Positions 34,996 to 45,043 of a DNA stretch of 64,000 nt are shown piece by piece. Each line of letters starts with the position of its first letter. Within the stretch, counting starts at the first letter, position 1. The DNA is from Lachnospiraceae bacterium UBA1760 (lineage in GTDB: Bacteria > Bacillota > Clostridia > Lachnospirales > Lachnospiraceae), in contig DCHE01000013.1 of the NCBI GenBank assembly GCA_002314775.1, positions 7,774 through 71,773 of the forward strand, read 5' to 3'. Below the pieces are notes generated by a model. It made no database searches. It was not told where the DNA came from and was given only the letters and a program-made list of their open reading frames with translations. Position numbers and translations under genes: made by a program.

Positions 34996-37011
34996 ATGTT
35001 TGAAAACATTAGTAAAGTAAGTTTGATATATGCGGCAATACTCGCTGTGTTTCTCATATTCCTTGTTGTAATATCGGTAGTAATCCTTAAGAAGAGTGAT
35101 GAGGATGAAGATGATTACGACGATTATGATGAAGAAGAGTATTACGAGGAGGATAAGAAGAAAAAGAAGAAAAAATACGAGGATGATGACTTCGAGGAAG
35201 AAGAGGAGGAGTATCAGAATCGAAAGGGCAGAAGGAACGATGATTATGCGGAGGACGAAGCATATTCTGAGTATCCAGAGGACGATCAGTATAGCGATGA
35301 ATACTCTGACAATTATAGCGAAGACTATGATGACGGTTATGATGATGGCTATGATGACGGCTATGACGAGAATTATAATGAGAATAATGACAGCTTTGAG
35401 AATGAATCTGAGAATGACAGCGCATTCCCAGATAGCGTAGTCAATAAGCATGATATCGTGCAGAGTGTTCAGAATATGGATAAGTCAAACGGTTTTTCTG
35501 ACTCAGCATTTTCTGATTCGGCATTCGCTGATTCGGCATTTTCTGATTCAGCCTTTGATGATAAGGAAGTTAATGAGGCTAAGGTTGAGGAGGCTCATGG
35601 AATAGAGCTTACTTCAAGCGATATAGATATGAGCACTGTTGCTGAGGATGAAAAAGAAATATCAGCAAGAGAGATAGCTGATAAGGTTGCTGCTGGCAAT
35701 ACAGTACCACTTCCAACAGACGAGATTAAGAGCGCAATTAAGGAGCAGGCTAATAATAATGAAAAGCCAGCTGAGCCTGTGGCAAAGACTGATAATGTAT
35801 TTGACAAGAACTATATCGATACTGCTCAGTTTGATCTTATTAAGGAAAAGGTTTCTGAGAGTGTATTCGGTAAGGTTAAGAAAAACCAGCCTGTAAAGGA
35901 GGCTGCTCCAGTTAAAGCTGAGGAGCCTAATGATAAGATTGAAGAAGCTGCAACAAAAGAAATTGCAACAGAGGATACTGCAAATAATTTTGCAGCAGAA
36001 GCAATTGAGGCTTCTAAGTCTGCGTTAGCTGAGGCACCTGAGTCGCCAGTTGAAGAAGCAGCGTCAGCTGAGACTTCTGCAGAAGCAGTTGGTGAGGATT
36101 CTGCTTTCGGTGAGGATACAGCCTTTGGTGAGGATTCGGCATTTGGCGAAGATACAGCCTTTGGCGAGGATTCAGCATTTTCTGATTCAGCCTTCGAGGA
36201 TTCAGATTTTACTGAAGAAACAGCTGAGGATGATATTGATTTTGATGCAAGCTTTGATGAGTTGTTTGGCGAAGACGAATTTGATGAGGGACAAAAAGAG
36301 AATGCGCCAGTATTTACTGAGCACACAAAGCTTAACCCTTCAAATGATACAAAGCTTACAATTAACCCTGTAAATGCAGTTGGAATTAACACAGTTAACT
36401 CAGAGGAGAAGATTAATGTCACCAATGAGGAGGCTGGAATCACAGATATGGATGAGCTTGAGGATTACTTGAGTGAGAATCCGGTTCCAACCAGAAAGGG
36501 CAAGAAAAAGAAGAAGAAGCAGAGAGCAAATGGCGACGAGTTCGTCGAGAAGTTTGGAAGCTTCGAGCTTAAGTTTAATGTTGGAGATTCCTTCTGGTAT
36601 AACAGCCAGGATATTGCTGAGTGTAGAAGAAAGGATGACATTTATTATTACTGTCATTACTTCGATGCTCCAGAGGAGGCGATTATACCACTTATTACCG
36701 AGATGTACGATTGTGCATTTGTAAAGACTGAGGAGATTCAGTTTATTGCATATGGTATTGAGTATAAGACTATGGGCTTTAAGGAGATTATTGAAGCGGA
36801 CATCAATACAGGCTTCGATAAGAATAAAGCAAGCAAAACTCCAACCAGAGAGGATAGAATTCTTATCTACAAGAAGTGGATAAGCTACGTTGATAAATTC
36901 CTTGAGACAATAGTAATCATTTCGAATGAATACAATAAGGAGTATATCAAGAAGAGACTTTACGAGTATGGAAAGAATGATGTAGACGTTCTTCTTTACA
37001 GTCCAGAGTAA
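34996..37011 (+). CDS. Membrane-anchored acidic repeat protein of unknown function
   Basis: A 671-residue protein I do not recognise. One membrane span at about residues 10-31 is followed by a strongly acidic, Tyr-rich stretch (DDGYDDGYDDGYDE) interrupted by a Lys run, then DSAF repeats at about 170-191 and alternating SAFGED/TAFGED repeats at about 367-400. A short KKKKKK patch near residue 505 leads to a compact C-terminal domain (about 515-671) with FGSFELKFNVGDSFWYNSQDI, YYYCHYFDAPEEAIIPLI and an alpha-rich end. Only that last domain looks folded. It has its own promoter and is not cotranscribed with an obvious partner; pheST downstream has a separate promoter. Orientation in the membrane is not clear. 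Confidence 0.8.
   Translation: MFENISKVSLIYAAILAVFLIFLVVISVVILKKSDEDEDDYDDYDEEEYYEEDKKKKKKKYEDDDFEEEEEEYQNRKGRRNDDYAEDEAYSEYPEDDQYSDEYSDNYSEDYDDGYDDGYDDGYDENYNENNDSFENESENDSAFPDSVVNKHDIVQSVQNMDKSNGFSDSAFSDSAFADSAFSDSAFDDKEVNEAKVEEAHGIELTSSDIDMSTVAEDEKEISAREIADKVAAGNTVPLPTDEIKSAIKEQANNNEKPAEPVAKTDNVFDKNYIDTAQFDLIKEKVSESVFGKVKKNQPVKEAAPVKAEEPNDKIEEAATKEIATEDTANNFAAEAIEASKSALAEAPESPVEEAASAETSAEAVGEDSAFGEDTAFGEDSAFGEDTAFGEDSAFSDSAFEDSDFTEETAEDDIDFDASFDELFGEDEFDEGQKENAPVFTEHTKLNPSNDTKLTINPVNAVGINTVNSEEKINVTNEEAGITDMDELEDYLSENPVPTRKGKKKKKKQRANGDEFVEKFGSFELKFNVGDSFWYNSQDIAECRRKDDIYYYCHYFDAPEEAIIPLITEMYDCAFVKTEEIQFIAYGIEYKTMGFKEIIEADINTGFDKNKASKTPTREDRILIYKKWISYVDKFLETIVIISNEYNKEYIKKRLYEYGKNDVDVLLYSPE
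36094..36195 (+). repeat. 18-base repeats encoding SAFGED/TAFGED
   Basis: About five in-frame units encode alternating SAFGED and TAFGED hexapeptides and end in SAFSDSAF. An earlier block of related DSAF units is at 35502-35561. Codon choice varies between units, so the array is older than the TPTDA array at 9508. Confidence 0.85.
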
Positions 37012-37029
37012 AACTAAGAAAATTTGGTA

Positions 37030-37058
37030 TTGACTTAGAATTATTCATTGATTACAAT
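37030..37058 (+). promoter_or_regulatory. Promoter of the pheST T-box transcript
   Basis: -35 TTGACT at 37030-37035, a 17-base spacer and -10 TACAAT at 37053-37058, directly ahead of the T-box leader. Confidence 0.8.
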
Positions 37059-37064
37059 ATATTT

Positions 37065-37313
37065 TGCTATGAAGGTGCAAAAGATGGTATTGTTCCTTAC
37101 AGAGAGGCGGAATTATTAGCTGAGAGTTCTGCTACGAAGAAGATACTGTTTAATTTCACACTGGAGCATTTCTCTTAAAGAGTATTCGAGTAGGGGAAAC
37201 GGTTAACACGCGTCATAGTGTTTTAAAGAGTCAGATATTTTGATATCTGGAATTAGGGTGGTACCGCGGTTTTTATCGTCCCTGTATAGGAAGCTATACA
37301 GGGACTTTTTTTA
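37065..37313 (+). ncRNA. T-box leader of pheST
   Basis: A T-box riboswitch sensing uncharged tRNA(Phe). AGAGAGGCGG near 37098 starts Stem I, and TTC at 37155-37157 in AATTTCACACTGG is the likely Phe specifier. The conserved T-box AGGGTGGTACCGCGG lies at 37255-37269. The terminator stem GTCCCTGTATAG/CTATACAGGGAC (37278-37305) with seven T follows. This accounts for the 335-base stretch between the acidic repeat gene and pheS. Confidence 0.95.
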
Positions 37314-37346
37314 TGAGTTACATACAATATGAGGAGGAAACAATAA

Positions 37347-38369
37347 ATGAAAGAGATGCTTCAGAGAATTAAGGATGAAACACTTTCAAAGATTAGTGAT
37401 TCAGACAATCTTGACAAATTAAATGAGATCAAGGTTTCAATTCTTGGAAAGAAGGGTGAGCTTACTCAGGTTCTTAAGGGAATGAAGGATGTTGCACCAG
37501 AGGACAGACCAAAGGTTGGACAGCTTGTAAATGAGGCAAGAGCAGCAATCGAGGAGAAACTCGAGTTAAAGATTAAGGAGGTTAATCGTAAGATTCTTTC
37601 AGAGAAGATGAAGAGAGAATCAATCGATGTTACACTTCCAGGCGTGAGAAAGATGACTGGACACAGACATCCTAATCAGACAGCTCTTGAGGATTTAGAG
37701 CGAGTATTCATCGGTATGGGCTACGAGATCGTCGAAGGACCAGAAATCGAGTATGATAAGTATAACTTTGAGTTATTAAATATTCCAGCAAATCATCCAG
37801 CAAAGGACGAGCAGGATACATTTTATATTAATAAGGAGATACTTCTTAGAACACAGACTTCACCGGTTCAGGCTAGAATTATGGAGCAGGGCAAGCTTCC
37901 AATCAAGATTCTTTCACCTGGTAGAGTATTCCGTTCTGATGAGGTTGATGCAACACATTCACCATCCTTCCATCAGGTTGAGGGACTTGTTGTAGATAAG
38001 GGAATTACAATGGCTGACCTTAAGGGTACACTTGATCAGTTTGCAAAGAGCTTCTTTGGTGAGAATACAAAGACAAAGCTTCGTCCACACCATTTCCCAT
38101 TCACTGAGCCATCAGCAGAGGTTGATATCACATGCTTTAAGTGTGGTGGTAAGGGCTGTAGAGTATGTAAGGGTTCTGGATGGATAGAAATTCTTGGTTG
38201 TGGTATGGTTCATCCTCACGTTCTTGAGATGTGTGGTATTGATCCAAATGAGTATTCAGGATTTGCATTTGGTATTGGACTTGAGAGAGTAACACTTCTC
38301 AAGTACGAGATTGATGATATGAGACTTCTCTACGAGAACGATAAGAGATTCTTAGATCAGTTCCAGTAG
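37347..38369 (+). CDS. pheS: Phenylalanyl-tRNA synthetase alpha subunit
   Basis: A 340-residue catalytic subunit of the alpha2-beta2 enzyme. The N-terminal coiled coil (about 1-85) is followed by the class II core with TGHRHPNQTALEDLERVF, motif 2 SPGRVFRSDEVDATHSPSFHQVEG, the CFKCGGKGCRVCKGSGW loop and motif 3 GFAFGIGLERVTLLKY. GAGGAGG sets the start. It is controlled by the T-box just upstream and is translated 40 bases ahead of pheT. Confidence 0.97.
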   Translation: MKEMLQRIKDETLSKISDSDNLDKLNEIKVSILGKKGELTQVLKGMKDVAPEDRPKVGQLVNEARAAIEEKLELKIKEVNRKILSEKMKRESIDVTLPGVRKMTGHRHPNQTALEDLERVFIGMGYEIVEGPEIEYDKYNFELLNIPANHPAKDEQDTFYINKEILLRTQTSPVQARIMEQGKLPIKILSPGRVFRSDEVDATHSPSFHQVEGLVVDKGITMADLKGTLDQFAKSFFGENTKTKLRPHHFPFTEPSAEVDITCFKCGGKGCRVCKGSGWIEILGCGMVHPHVLEMCGIDPNEYSGFAFGIGLERVTLLKYEIDDMRLLYENDKRFLDQFQ

Positions 38370-38409
38370 GATTGTTATTTGTGATTATATTATACGAGGA
38401 GAATAAACT

Positions 38410-40842
38410 ATGAATACACCAATTTCTTGGATTAAGGCATATGTTCCTGATTTGGATGTAACACCACAGGAATATGTAGATAAGATTACACTCTCAGGTT
38501 CTCATGTAGAAAACTATGTTCGTATGGATAAGAATCTTGAGAAGATTGTAGTAGGAAAGATTGTAAAGATTGACAGACATCCAGATGCTGATAAGCTTAT
38601 TATCTGTCAGGTTGATATCGGAGCAGAGGATTTACTTCAGATTGTTACAGGTGCTCCAAATGTTAAGGAGGGCGACTTAGTACCAACAGTTCTTGATGGT
38701 GGTAAGGTTGCAGGTGGCCATGACGGTGGCCCGCTTCCAGAGGAAGGAATTAAGATTAAGAAGGGTAAGCTTCGTGGCGTTGAGTCATTTGGTATGATGT
38801 GTGCAATCGAGGAGATGGGATCATCACGTGATTTCTATCCAGAAGCACCTGAAAATGGAGTTTACGTATTCCCAGAGACTGCAAATGTTAAGCCTGGCGA
38901 TGATGCTGTAAAGGCACTCGGTCTTGATGATGTTGTAGTAGAGTACGAAATCACATCTAACAGAGTAGACTGTTTCTCAATCATTGGTATGGCAAGAGAG
39001 GCTGCAGTAACATTTGATAAGCCATTCTATCCACCAGTAGTTGAGGTGGCAAAGACTACAGAGGAGAAGACCTCAGATTATATCTCAGTTGAGGTTAAGG
39101 ATCCAGATTTGTGTAAGAGATACTGCGCAAGAGTAGTAAAGAATATCAAGATTGGACCTTCACCTATCTGGATGCAGAGAAGACTTGCTGCACAGGGAAT
39201 TCGTTCAATCAATAACCTTGTTGATATAACAAACTATGTTATGGAAGAGTTTGGTCAGCCAATGCACGCATTTGACCTTGGAACAATCGCTGGCAATAAG
39301 ATTGTAGTTAAGAGAGCAGCTAATGATTCTACCTTCACAACACTTGATGGTCAGGAGAGAAAGCTCGATGAGAACGTTCTTATGATTTGTGACGGTGAGA
39401 AGGAGGTTGCTATCGCTGGTATCATGGGTGGAGAAAACTCAATGGTAACAGATGATATTAAGGATCTTTTATTTGAGGCTGCCTGCTTCGATGGAACAAA
39501 TATCAGACTTTCATCAAAGAGAGTTGGACTTAGAACAGATGCTTCTTCAAAGTTTGAGAAGGGACTTGATCCAAATCTTGCTATGGAGGCTCTTGACAGA
39601 GCTTGTCAGCTTATTCAGGAGATGGGCTGTGGAGAGGTACTTGATGGTACAGTTGATGTATATCCAAATCCAGTAATGCCTAAGGTACTTCCATTTGAGC
39701 CAGATAAGATGAACAAGCTTCTTGGTACAGATGTTGCTGAGGAGAAGATGCTTTATATATTCAAGGCACTTGGCCTCACATATAACGAGAGTGACAATAC
39801 ACTTACAATTCCTACATACAGACAGGATTTACTCTGCATGGCTGATTTAGCAGAGGAGGTTGCAAGATTCTACGGATATGACAATATCCCAACAACACTT
39901 CCTAAGACCTCATCGGTAATCGGTGGACTTCCATACGACCAGAGAATTAGTGCAATTGCAAGAGATATCGTTGAGGAGAACGGCTTTTCAGGTGGTATGT
40001 GCTATTCATTTGAGAGTCCAAAGGTATTTGATAAGCTCAACCTTCCAAGTGATTCACCATACAGAAATGCAATTCAGATTATGAATCCACTCGGCGAGGA
40101 TTTCAGTATTATGAGAACAATTCCACTCAATGGAATGCTCACATCACTCGCTACAAACTACAACAGAAGAAATAAGAATGTAAGACTCTATGAGCTTGCA
40201 AATGTTTATATTCCAAAGGCACTTCCTCTTACAGAGCTTCCAGATGAGAAGATGAAGCTCACACTTGGTATGTACGGTGATGGTGACTTCTTCACAATGA
40301 AGGGTGTTGTAGAGGAGCTTTGCTATAAGCTTGGTTTTGGCAGTGCAGTAAACTATGTACCAGTTCAGTGCCATGAGTTCCTTCATCCAGGAAGACAGGC
40401 AAATATTGTAAAGGGAAATATTGAGATTGGTTACATTGGACAGGTTCACCCAGAGGTAGTTGCAAACTATGATATGAAGGGTGAAGTATATATAGCAGTT
40501 CTTAATATGGATGTTGTTACAATGCTTTCAAACTTCGATATTAAGTATAAGGGTATTGCTAAGTTCCCTGGAAGTACAAGAGATCTTTCACTTGTTTGCG
40601 ACAAGACTATCTTCGTTGGACAGATTGAGGAGGTAATCAGAAAGTGTGGCGGAAAGCTTCTTGAGTCATACAGCCTTTTCGATGTATACGAAGGAGAGCA
40701 GGTTGAGGCTGGCAAGAAGTCAGTAGCATATACAATGACCTTCAGAGCATTAGACAGAACCTTAGAGGACGCAGAGGTTAATAAGATTATCGATAAGATT
40801 CTTAAGGAACTCGGTAAGCTTAACATTACAATCAGAGCATAG
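38410..40842 (+). CDS. pheT: Phenylalanyl-tRNA synthetase beta subunit
   Basis: An 810-residue subunit that carries the editing site and binds tRNA. Domains in order are the N-terminal tRNA-binding OB fold (about 40-150, [17 protein letters not shown]), the B3/4 editing domain (about 200-375), the B5 domain (about 405-475), the inactive synthetase-like core (about 490-690) and the C-terminal ferredoxin-fold anticodon-binding domain (about 715-810, [16 protein letters not shown]). Length is normal for the family. It completes the T-box-controlled operon; queA follows after only 8 bases. Confidence 0.97.
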   Translation: MNTPISWIKAYVPDLDVTPQEYVDKITLSGSHVENYVRMDKNLEKIVVGKIVKIDRHPDADKLIICQVDIGAEDLLQIVTGAPNVKEGDLVPTVLDGGKVAGGHDGGPLPEEGIKIKKGKLRGVESFGMMCAIEEMGSSRDFYPEAPENGVYVFPETANVKPGDDAVKALGLDDVVVEYEITSNRVDCFSIIGMAREAAVTFDKPFYPPVVEVAKTTEEKTSDYISVEVKDPDLCKRYCARVVKNIKIGPSPIWMQRRLAAQGIRSINNLVDITNYVMEEFGQPMHAFDLGTIAGNKIVVKRAANDSTFTTLDGQERKLDENVLMICDGEKEVAIAGIMGGENSMVTDDIKDLLFEAACFDGTNIRLSSKRVGLRTDASSKFEKGLDPNLAMEALDRACQLIQEMGCGEVLDGTVDVYPNPVMPKVLPFEPDKMNKLLGTDVAEEKMLYIFKALGLTYNESDNTLTIPTYRQDLLCMADLAEEVARFYGYDNIPTTLPKTSSVIGGLPYDQRISAIARDIVEENGFSGGMCYSFESPKVFDKLNLPSDSPYRNAIQIMNPLGEDFSIMRTIPLNGMLTSLATNYNRRNKNVRLYELANVYIPKALPLTELPDEKMKLTLGMYGDGDFFTMKGVVEELCYKLGFGSAVNYVPVQCHEFLHPGRQANIVKGNIEIGYIGQVHPEVVANYDMKGEVYIAVLNMDVVTMLSNFDIKYKGIAKFPGSTRDLSLVCDKTIFVGQIEEVIRKCGGKLLESYSLFDVYEGEQVEAGKKSVAYTMTFRALDRTLEDAEVNKIIDKILKELGKLNITIRA

Positions 40843-40850
40843 AGGCGAAT

Positions 40851-41876
40851 ATGGATTTACATGATTTTTATTATGATCTTCCACAGGAGCTTATAGCTCA
40901 GGACCCTTTGCTTAAGAGAAGTGATTCAAAGCTTATGGTAATTAACCGTGAGGACGATTCGATAAGTCATAAGCATTTCAGTGACATTCTTGATTATCTG
41001 AGCCCTGGAGACTGCCTTGTCATTAATGACACTAAGGTAATTCCAGCGAGACTCATGGGCGAGAAGGAAGAGACTGGAGCAGGAATCGAGGTTTTGCTTC
41101 TTAAGAACAAGGGCAATAACATCTGGGAGACATTGGTAAAGCCAGGAAAAAAAGCAAGGCCTGGTGCAAAAATTAGCTTTGGAAATGGGCTTCTTAAGGC
41201 AGAGGTAATAGACGTGGTTGAGGATGGCAACAGACTCATACAGTTTACCTATGACGGTATCTGGGAGGAAATCCTTGATAAGCTTGGAAAGATGCCACTT
41301 CCACCATATATCACACATGAATTAAAGGATAGAGACAGATATCAGACTGTGTATGCAACACATTCTGGTTCTGCCGCTGCCCCTACCGCAGGTCTTCATT
41401 TTACAAATGAACTCCTTAAGGCGGTTGAGGATAAGGGAGTTAAAATTGCAAGAGTAACTCTTCATGTTGGTCTCGGAACCTTCAGACCGGTTAAGGTTGA
41501 AAATATTGAAGAGCATCATATGCACAGTGAGTTCTATATGATAGACGAAGCTGCAGCAGATATTATCAATGAAACAAAGAAAAATGGTGGCAAGGTAATA
41601 TCTGTTGGTACTACAAGTACAAGAACTCTTGAGTCAGCTGCAGATGAAAGTGGCAATTTAAAGCCATGCAGCGGATGGACTAACATATTTATCTATCCTG
41701 GATATAAATTTAAATGCGTAGACAGACTTATAACTAATTTCCACCTGCCTGAATCAACATTATTAATGCTGGTTTCTGCACTGTATGACAGAGAGAAGGT
41801 TCTAAGTGCATACAAGGTGGCAGTTGATGAAAAATACAGATTTTTCTCCTTTGGTGATGCAATGCTAATCTATTAA
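40851..41876 (+). CDS. queA: S-adenosylmethionine:tRNA ribosyltransferase-isomerase
   Basis: A 341-residue enzyme that adds the ribosyl part of SAM to preQ1 in tRNA, making epoxyqueuosine. It begins with the signature [26 protein letters not shown] and includes [49 protein letters not shown] and [16 protein letters not shown]. It starts 8 bases after pheT behind AGAGGCG, so it is probably part of the pheST transcript. A weak palindrome CCTAAGCTTAGG near 41907 might terminate it. Confidence 0.96.
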   Translation: MDLHDFYYDLPQELIAQDPLLKRSDSKLMVINREDDSISHKHFSDILDYLSPGDCLVINDTKVIPARLMGEKEETGAGIEVLLLKNKGNNIWETLVKPGKKARPGAKISFGNGLLKAEVIDVVEDGNRLIQFTYDGIWEEILDKLGKMPLPPYITHELKDRDRYQTVYATHSGSAAAPTAGLHFTNELLKAVEDKGVKIARVTLHVGLGTFRPVKVENIEEHHMHSEFYMIDEAAADIINETKKNGGKVISVGTTSTRTLESAADESGNLKPCSGWTNIFIYPGYKFKCVDRLITNFHLPESTLLMLVSALYDREKVLSAYKVAVDEKYRFFSFGDAMLIY

Positions 41877-41953
41877 TAGTACAATAAGGTAAAAGATTTC
41901 CCGGAGCCTAAGCTTAGGGGAGGCTTTTGCGAACTTAAATTAAGGAGAGGCGT

Positions 41954-43771
41954 ATGAAACGTTTGCGTAAGAGTATAGAATTGATGAGATTTAACCTTGG
42001 CCCCGTTTTACTTTACGAGGTTTTAACAAAGGTACTATTCTATGCACTTATGGTACCTGTTTTATACGCCTCTCTTAATACGTCTATAAGAGTAGCGGGC
42101 ATAGATTATCTGTCAAAGGGAACAGTTAAGAAGTATTTTATGTCTCCCTACACCTATTTGTTTGCATTTTTTGTACTCATAATATTATCTATGTGTATTC
42201 TCATAAACATTTCAGGCGTTCTCTATGCCATGAAAAAATCCTACAGAAGAGAGAAGTCTTCTCCGTTGAAGATGCTTCTGTTTGGAATGAAGAGCTCATT
42301 TAGGATTATTAAGGTAAAAAATCTTCCGATTGTCATATATATACTATTTGTTCTTCCAATCAGCTGTCTTACTCTGATTTCGACAAGTATATTAAAGATG
42401 GATGTTCCTGACTATATTCTTATTTTTTTGACGGGAGAGAAGAATAAGATTATCATATTAGTTGCGATACTACTAATCATTTCCATGATTGCGGTATCCT
42501 TCATCTATACGATCAATTATTTTGTGCTTAAGAAAAAAAGCTTCAGTGATTCGGTTAGAAGCAGTAGAAACTGCCTTAAGATTACGGGAAATGTTACAAT
42601 AGTAATTGTGCTTTTCCTTAATATACTCTTTTTTGTTCTTGAAATATTATTTGGAGAGGTTGCTTCAAGGCTTCTTATCAAGGCGATTTCCGGATTTTTG
42701 AAGCAGGGCATTGGCTATTCATTAGCAGAGACAGTAATAAAAACTGTAAGTACAGTCATTTATTTAATGTTCTCAATTGTGGCTATGCCATTTACCTATG
42801 CATATATTTCAGAGGGATATTTTGAGGTTGAGGATATTGGAAGAAGTAATACTGCATCGAGAAAAGACGATGATGTAGAGGCCAGGAAGGCTATTATGAA
42901 GGAGAGGGCAATAATACTGCTCATTCTTCTTATTGCGGTTGTTCTTGATATTTCGTACTTCGCATTAAGTCAAAGTAAGGTTATTGGGATAAATGCTGAA
43001 TATATGAGTAAAGCAACAATCACTGCCCATAGAGGAGCTTCGAAGGATGCACCGGAGAATACACTGCCAGCCTTTGAGGAGGCGATAAATCAGGGGGCGG
43101 ATGTTGTTGAGCTGGATGTTCGTGAGACCCTTGACGGGTATATAGTTGTTATGCATGACTCGAGCTTGAAGAGAACCATAGGTGTAAAGAAAAACGTGGA
43201 GGATATTACCTACGAGGAGCTTATGACCTACGATGCCGGTGTTTTGTTTGGCGAGAAGTTTAGAGGGACTAAGGTTCCAACTTTAGAGGAGGTCATAGAG
43301 CTTGTTGACGGGCGCTGCAAGCTTAATATTGAGCTTAAGCCTGCTGAATCAAACACCGATTTTGTGGAAAAGGTAGTAGACATAATAGAAAAATATAATC
43401 TTAATGATCAGTGTGTGCTTACCTCGCCTGATTACAAGGTTATCTCAAAGGTTAAGGCGATTGATAATGATATTACAACAATATATGTTATGTCTGTTGC
43501 GGTGGGAGAGTTTTATACACTTGAATATGCTGATGGTTTTAGTATAAAGTACAAGTATATAACAAATGATGTAGTTAAAAATGTCCATAAAAGAGGCAAG
43601 GAAATCTATGCATGGACAATCGACGATGAAAATATTGTTGAGGAGGTGCTGCTTAAGGGAGTTGACTCTGTCATAACCAATAAGCCAGCCGAGATGAAGG
43701 AGTATGTGGGAAGCTTCACAGACAGTATTTTCGAGAAGCTTGTGAAGAGGTATTTTGAGATTGGCCTCTGA
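41954..43771 (+). CDS. Membrane glycerophosphodiester phosphodiesterase
   Basis: A 605-residue protein with two parts. Residues about 1-345 hold seven or eight membrane spans of the GDPD-linked membrane domain. Residues about 355-590 are the catalytic GDPD domain, probably outside the cell, with ITAHRGASKDAPENTLPAFEEA, GADVVELDVRETLDGYIVVMHD (metal-binding Glu and Asp, catalytic His), and LNIELKP. Such enzymes release glycerol-3-phosphate from glycerophosphodiesters such as lipid or lipoteichoic acid breakdown products. AAGGAGAGG precedes the ATG. It lies 17 bases ahead of the M18 peptidase gene. Confidence 0.9.
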   Translation: MKRLRKSIELMRFNLGPVLLYEVLTKVLFYALMVPVLYASLNTSIRVAGIDYLSKGTVKKYFMSPYTYLFAFFVLIILSMCILINISGVLYAMKKSYRREKSSPLKMLLFGMKSSFRIIKVKNLPIVIYILFVLPISCLTLISTSILKMDVPDYILIFLTGEKNKIIILVAILLIISMIAVSFIYTINYFVLKKKSFSDSVRSSRNCLKITGNVTIVIVLFLNILFFVLEILFGEVASRLLIKAISGFLKQGIGYSLAETVIKTVSTVIYLMFSIVAMPFTYAYISEGYFEVEDIGRSNTASRKDDDVEARKAIMKERAIILLILLIAVVLDISYFALSQSKVIGINAEYMSKATITAHRGASKDAPENTLPAFEEAINQGADVVELDVRETLDGYIVVMHDSSLKRTIGVKKNVEDITYEELMTYDAGVLFGEKFRGTKVPTLEEVIELVDGRCKLNIELKPAESNTDFVEKVVDIIEKYNLNDQCVLTSPDYKVISKVKAIDNDITTIYVMSVAVGEFYTLEYADGFSIKYKYITNDVVKNVHKRGKEIYAWTIDDENIVEEVLLKGVDSVITNKPAEMKEYVGSFTDSIFEKLVKRYFEIGL

Positions 43772-43788
43772 TTGGGAAAGGAGAGAAT

Positions 43789-45030
43789 ATGAGTAGCGAA
43801 TTATTATTTAGGTATTTAGAAGAAGGAATTACCCAGTACCACCTTACATTGCTTGTTGCAAATGAGCTTGAAAAAAATGGTTATAAGAAGCTGGATTTTT
43901 CCGATAATATTAGAAAACTTGCTCCGGGAAGGTATTATATAAAGCCATATTTATCATGCCTGTTTGCATTTGATATTGGAAAAAAAGCAAAAGGCATAAG
44001 AATAGCTGCATGTCATACAGATTTTCCGATGCTCAAGCTTAAGACCAATCCGGAAATGGATAAAAAGGGTTATCTTACTGTTAATCAGGAGCCATATGGC
44101 GGACTGATTTCATCAACCTGGTTCGACAGACCACTTGGCCTTGCGGGAAAGGTTGTAAGGCAGGGCGATTCGGCATTTAATCCTGTGGTTGAGCTTTATG
44201 ACTCGAAAAGACCACTGTTTATGATACCGAGCCTTGCTCCACATCTTAGAAGTGATAATGGAGAAAAGAAAATAGATGTGTTCAAGGAGCTTGTGCCTGT
44301 AGGAGGATTTTACGAAAAGGATGAGAACCTCGTGGAGGAACTTCTAGGTAAGGATGTGCTCGCTTATGACATATACCTTTACAATATGGATAAACCAGTA
44401 AAATATGGAGTGAGGGAGGAGCTTTTCTCATCACCTAGAATAGACAACATTTCATCTGCTGCGGCTATAACAGAAGCTATGATATCCGATGAAGCAAATG
44501 ATGAAATTATCAAGGTTGGAGCATACTTTGATAACGAAGAGATTGGAAGTGCAACAAAGCAGGGAGCAGACAGCACACTGTTTAGAGATGTTCTTTCTAA
44601 GGTTCTTGATATGGCCTGCGCCGAAACAAGGGATGAATTACTTGGAAATATATTTATTGCTTCACTTGATGTTGCCCACGGTCTTCATCCAAACTATCCT
44701 GAAAAGAGCGATACTACAAATGAAGTAAGGCTTGGCAAGGGAGTTGTTCTTAAGCAGAGTGCATCGCAAAGATATGTATCAGACAGCGAGGCCTCAGCAG
44801 TTATTTCATTTATTGCCAATAAGAATAACATAGAAATACAAAAACAGGCCAACAGAACTGGAATGCCAGGTGGTAAAACACTTGGACCGATAATATCGGG
44901 ATACATTCCGTCAATGGCCTGCGATATGGGAATTCCTGTTCTTGCAATGCATTCAGCAAATGAAACTGCCTGCATCAAGGATTATGAGTCGCTTGTAAAG
45001 CTTGTGGAGAAAATATTTACGGAGGAGTAG
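43789..45030 (+). CDS. M18-family aminopeptidase
   Basis: A 413-residue cytoplasmic zinc aminopeptidase of the aspartyl/general M18 family. Metal and catalytic motifs are CHTDFPMLKLK (His and Asp), SSPRIDNISSA (bridging Asp), FDNEEIGSATKQGADS (catalytic Glu pair), DVAHGLHPNYPEKSD and the C-terminal MPVLAMHSANETACIKD-like ending, in which the final His ligand is present. It is slightly shorter than typical members (about 430). A GGAGAG site precedes the start. Its stop lies inside a hairpin shared with the convergent gene downstream. Confidence 0.92.
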   Translation: MSSELLFRYLEEGITQYHLTLLVANELEKNGYKKLDFSDNIRKLAPGRYYIKPYLSCLFAFDIGKKAKGIRIAACHTDFPMLKLKTNPEMDKKGYLTVNQEPYGGLISSTWFDRPLGLAGKVVRQGDSAFNPVVELYDSKRPLFMIPSLAPHLRSDNGEKKIDVFKELVPVGGFYEKDENLVEELLGKDVLAYDIYLYNMDKPVKYGVREELFSSPRIDNISSAAAITEAMISDEANDEIIKVGAYFDNEEIGSATKQGADSTLFRDVLSKVLDMACAETRDELLGNIFIASLDVAHGLHPNYPEKSDTTNEVRLGKGVVLKQSASQRYVSDSEASAVISFIANKNNIEIQKQANRTGMPGGKTLGPIISGYIPSMACDMGIPVLAMHSANETACIKDYESLVKLVEKIFTEE

Positions 45031-45043
45031 TATTACTCCTCCG
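45020..45043. terminator. Hairpin spanning two convergent stop codons
   Basis: A perfect 10-base stem, CGGAGGAGTA with TACTCCTCCG, and a 4-base loop. The stem and loop cover the stop of the M18 gene (45028-45030) and the stop of the DUF368 gene (45035-45033). The T tract after it is weak on both sides, so its strength as a terminator is uncertain. Confidence 0.65.

Noticed and set aside
34915..35451. A 178-codon minus-strand open frame rich in Ile, Leu and Val
   Set aside because: It is the antisense of the GAT/GAC/TAT-rich acidic repeat gene, whose composition forces a hydrophobic complement. It has no promoter or ribosome site and no family features.
35826..36443. A 205-codon minus-strand open frame rich in Ser and Ala
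   Set aside because: It is the complement of the repetitive Glu/Asp/Ala coding stretch of the same gene and has no independent signals.
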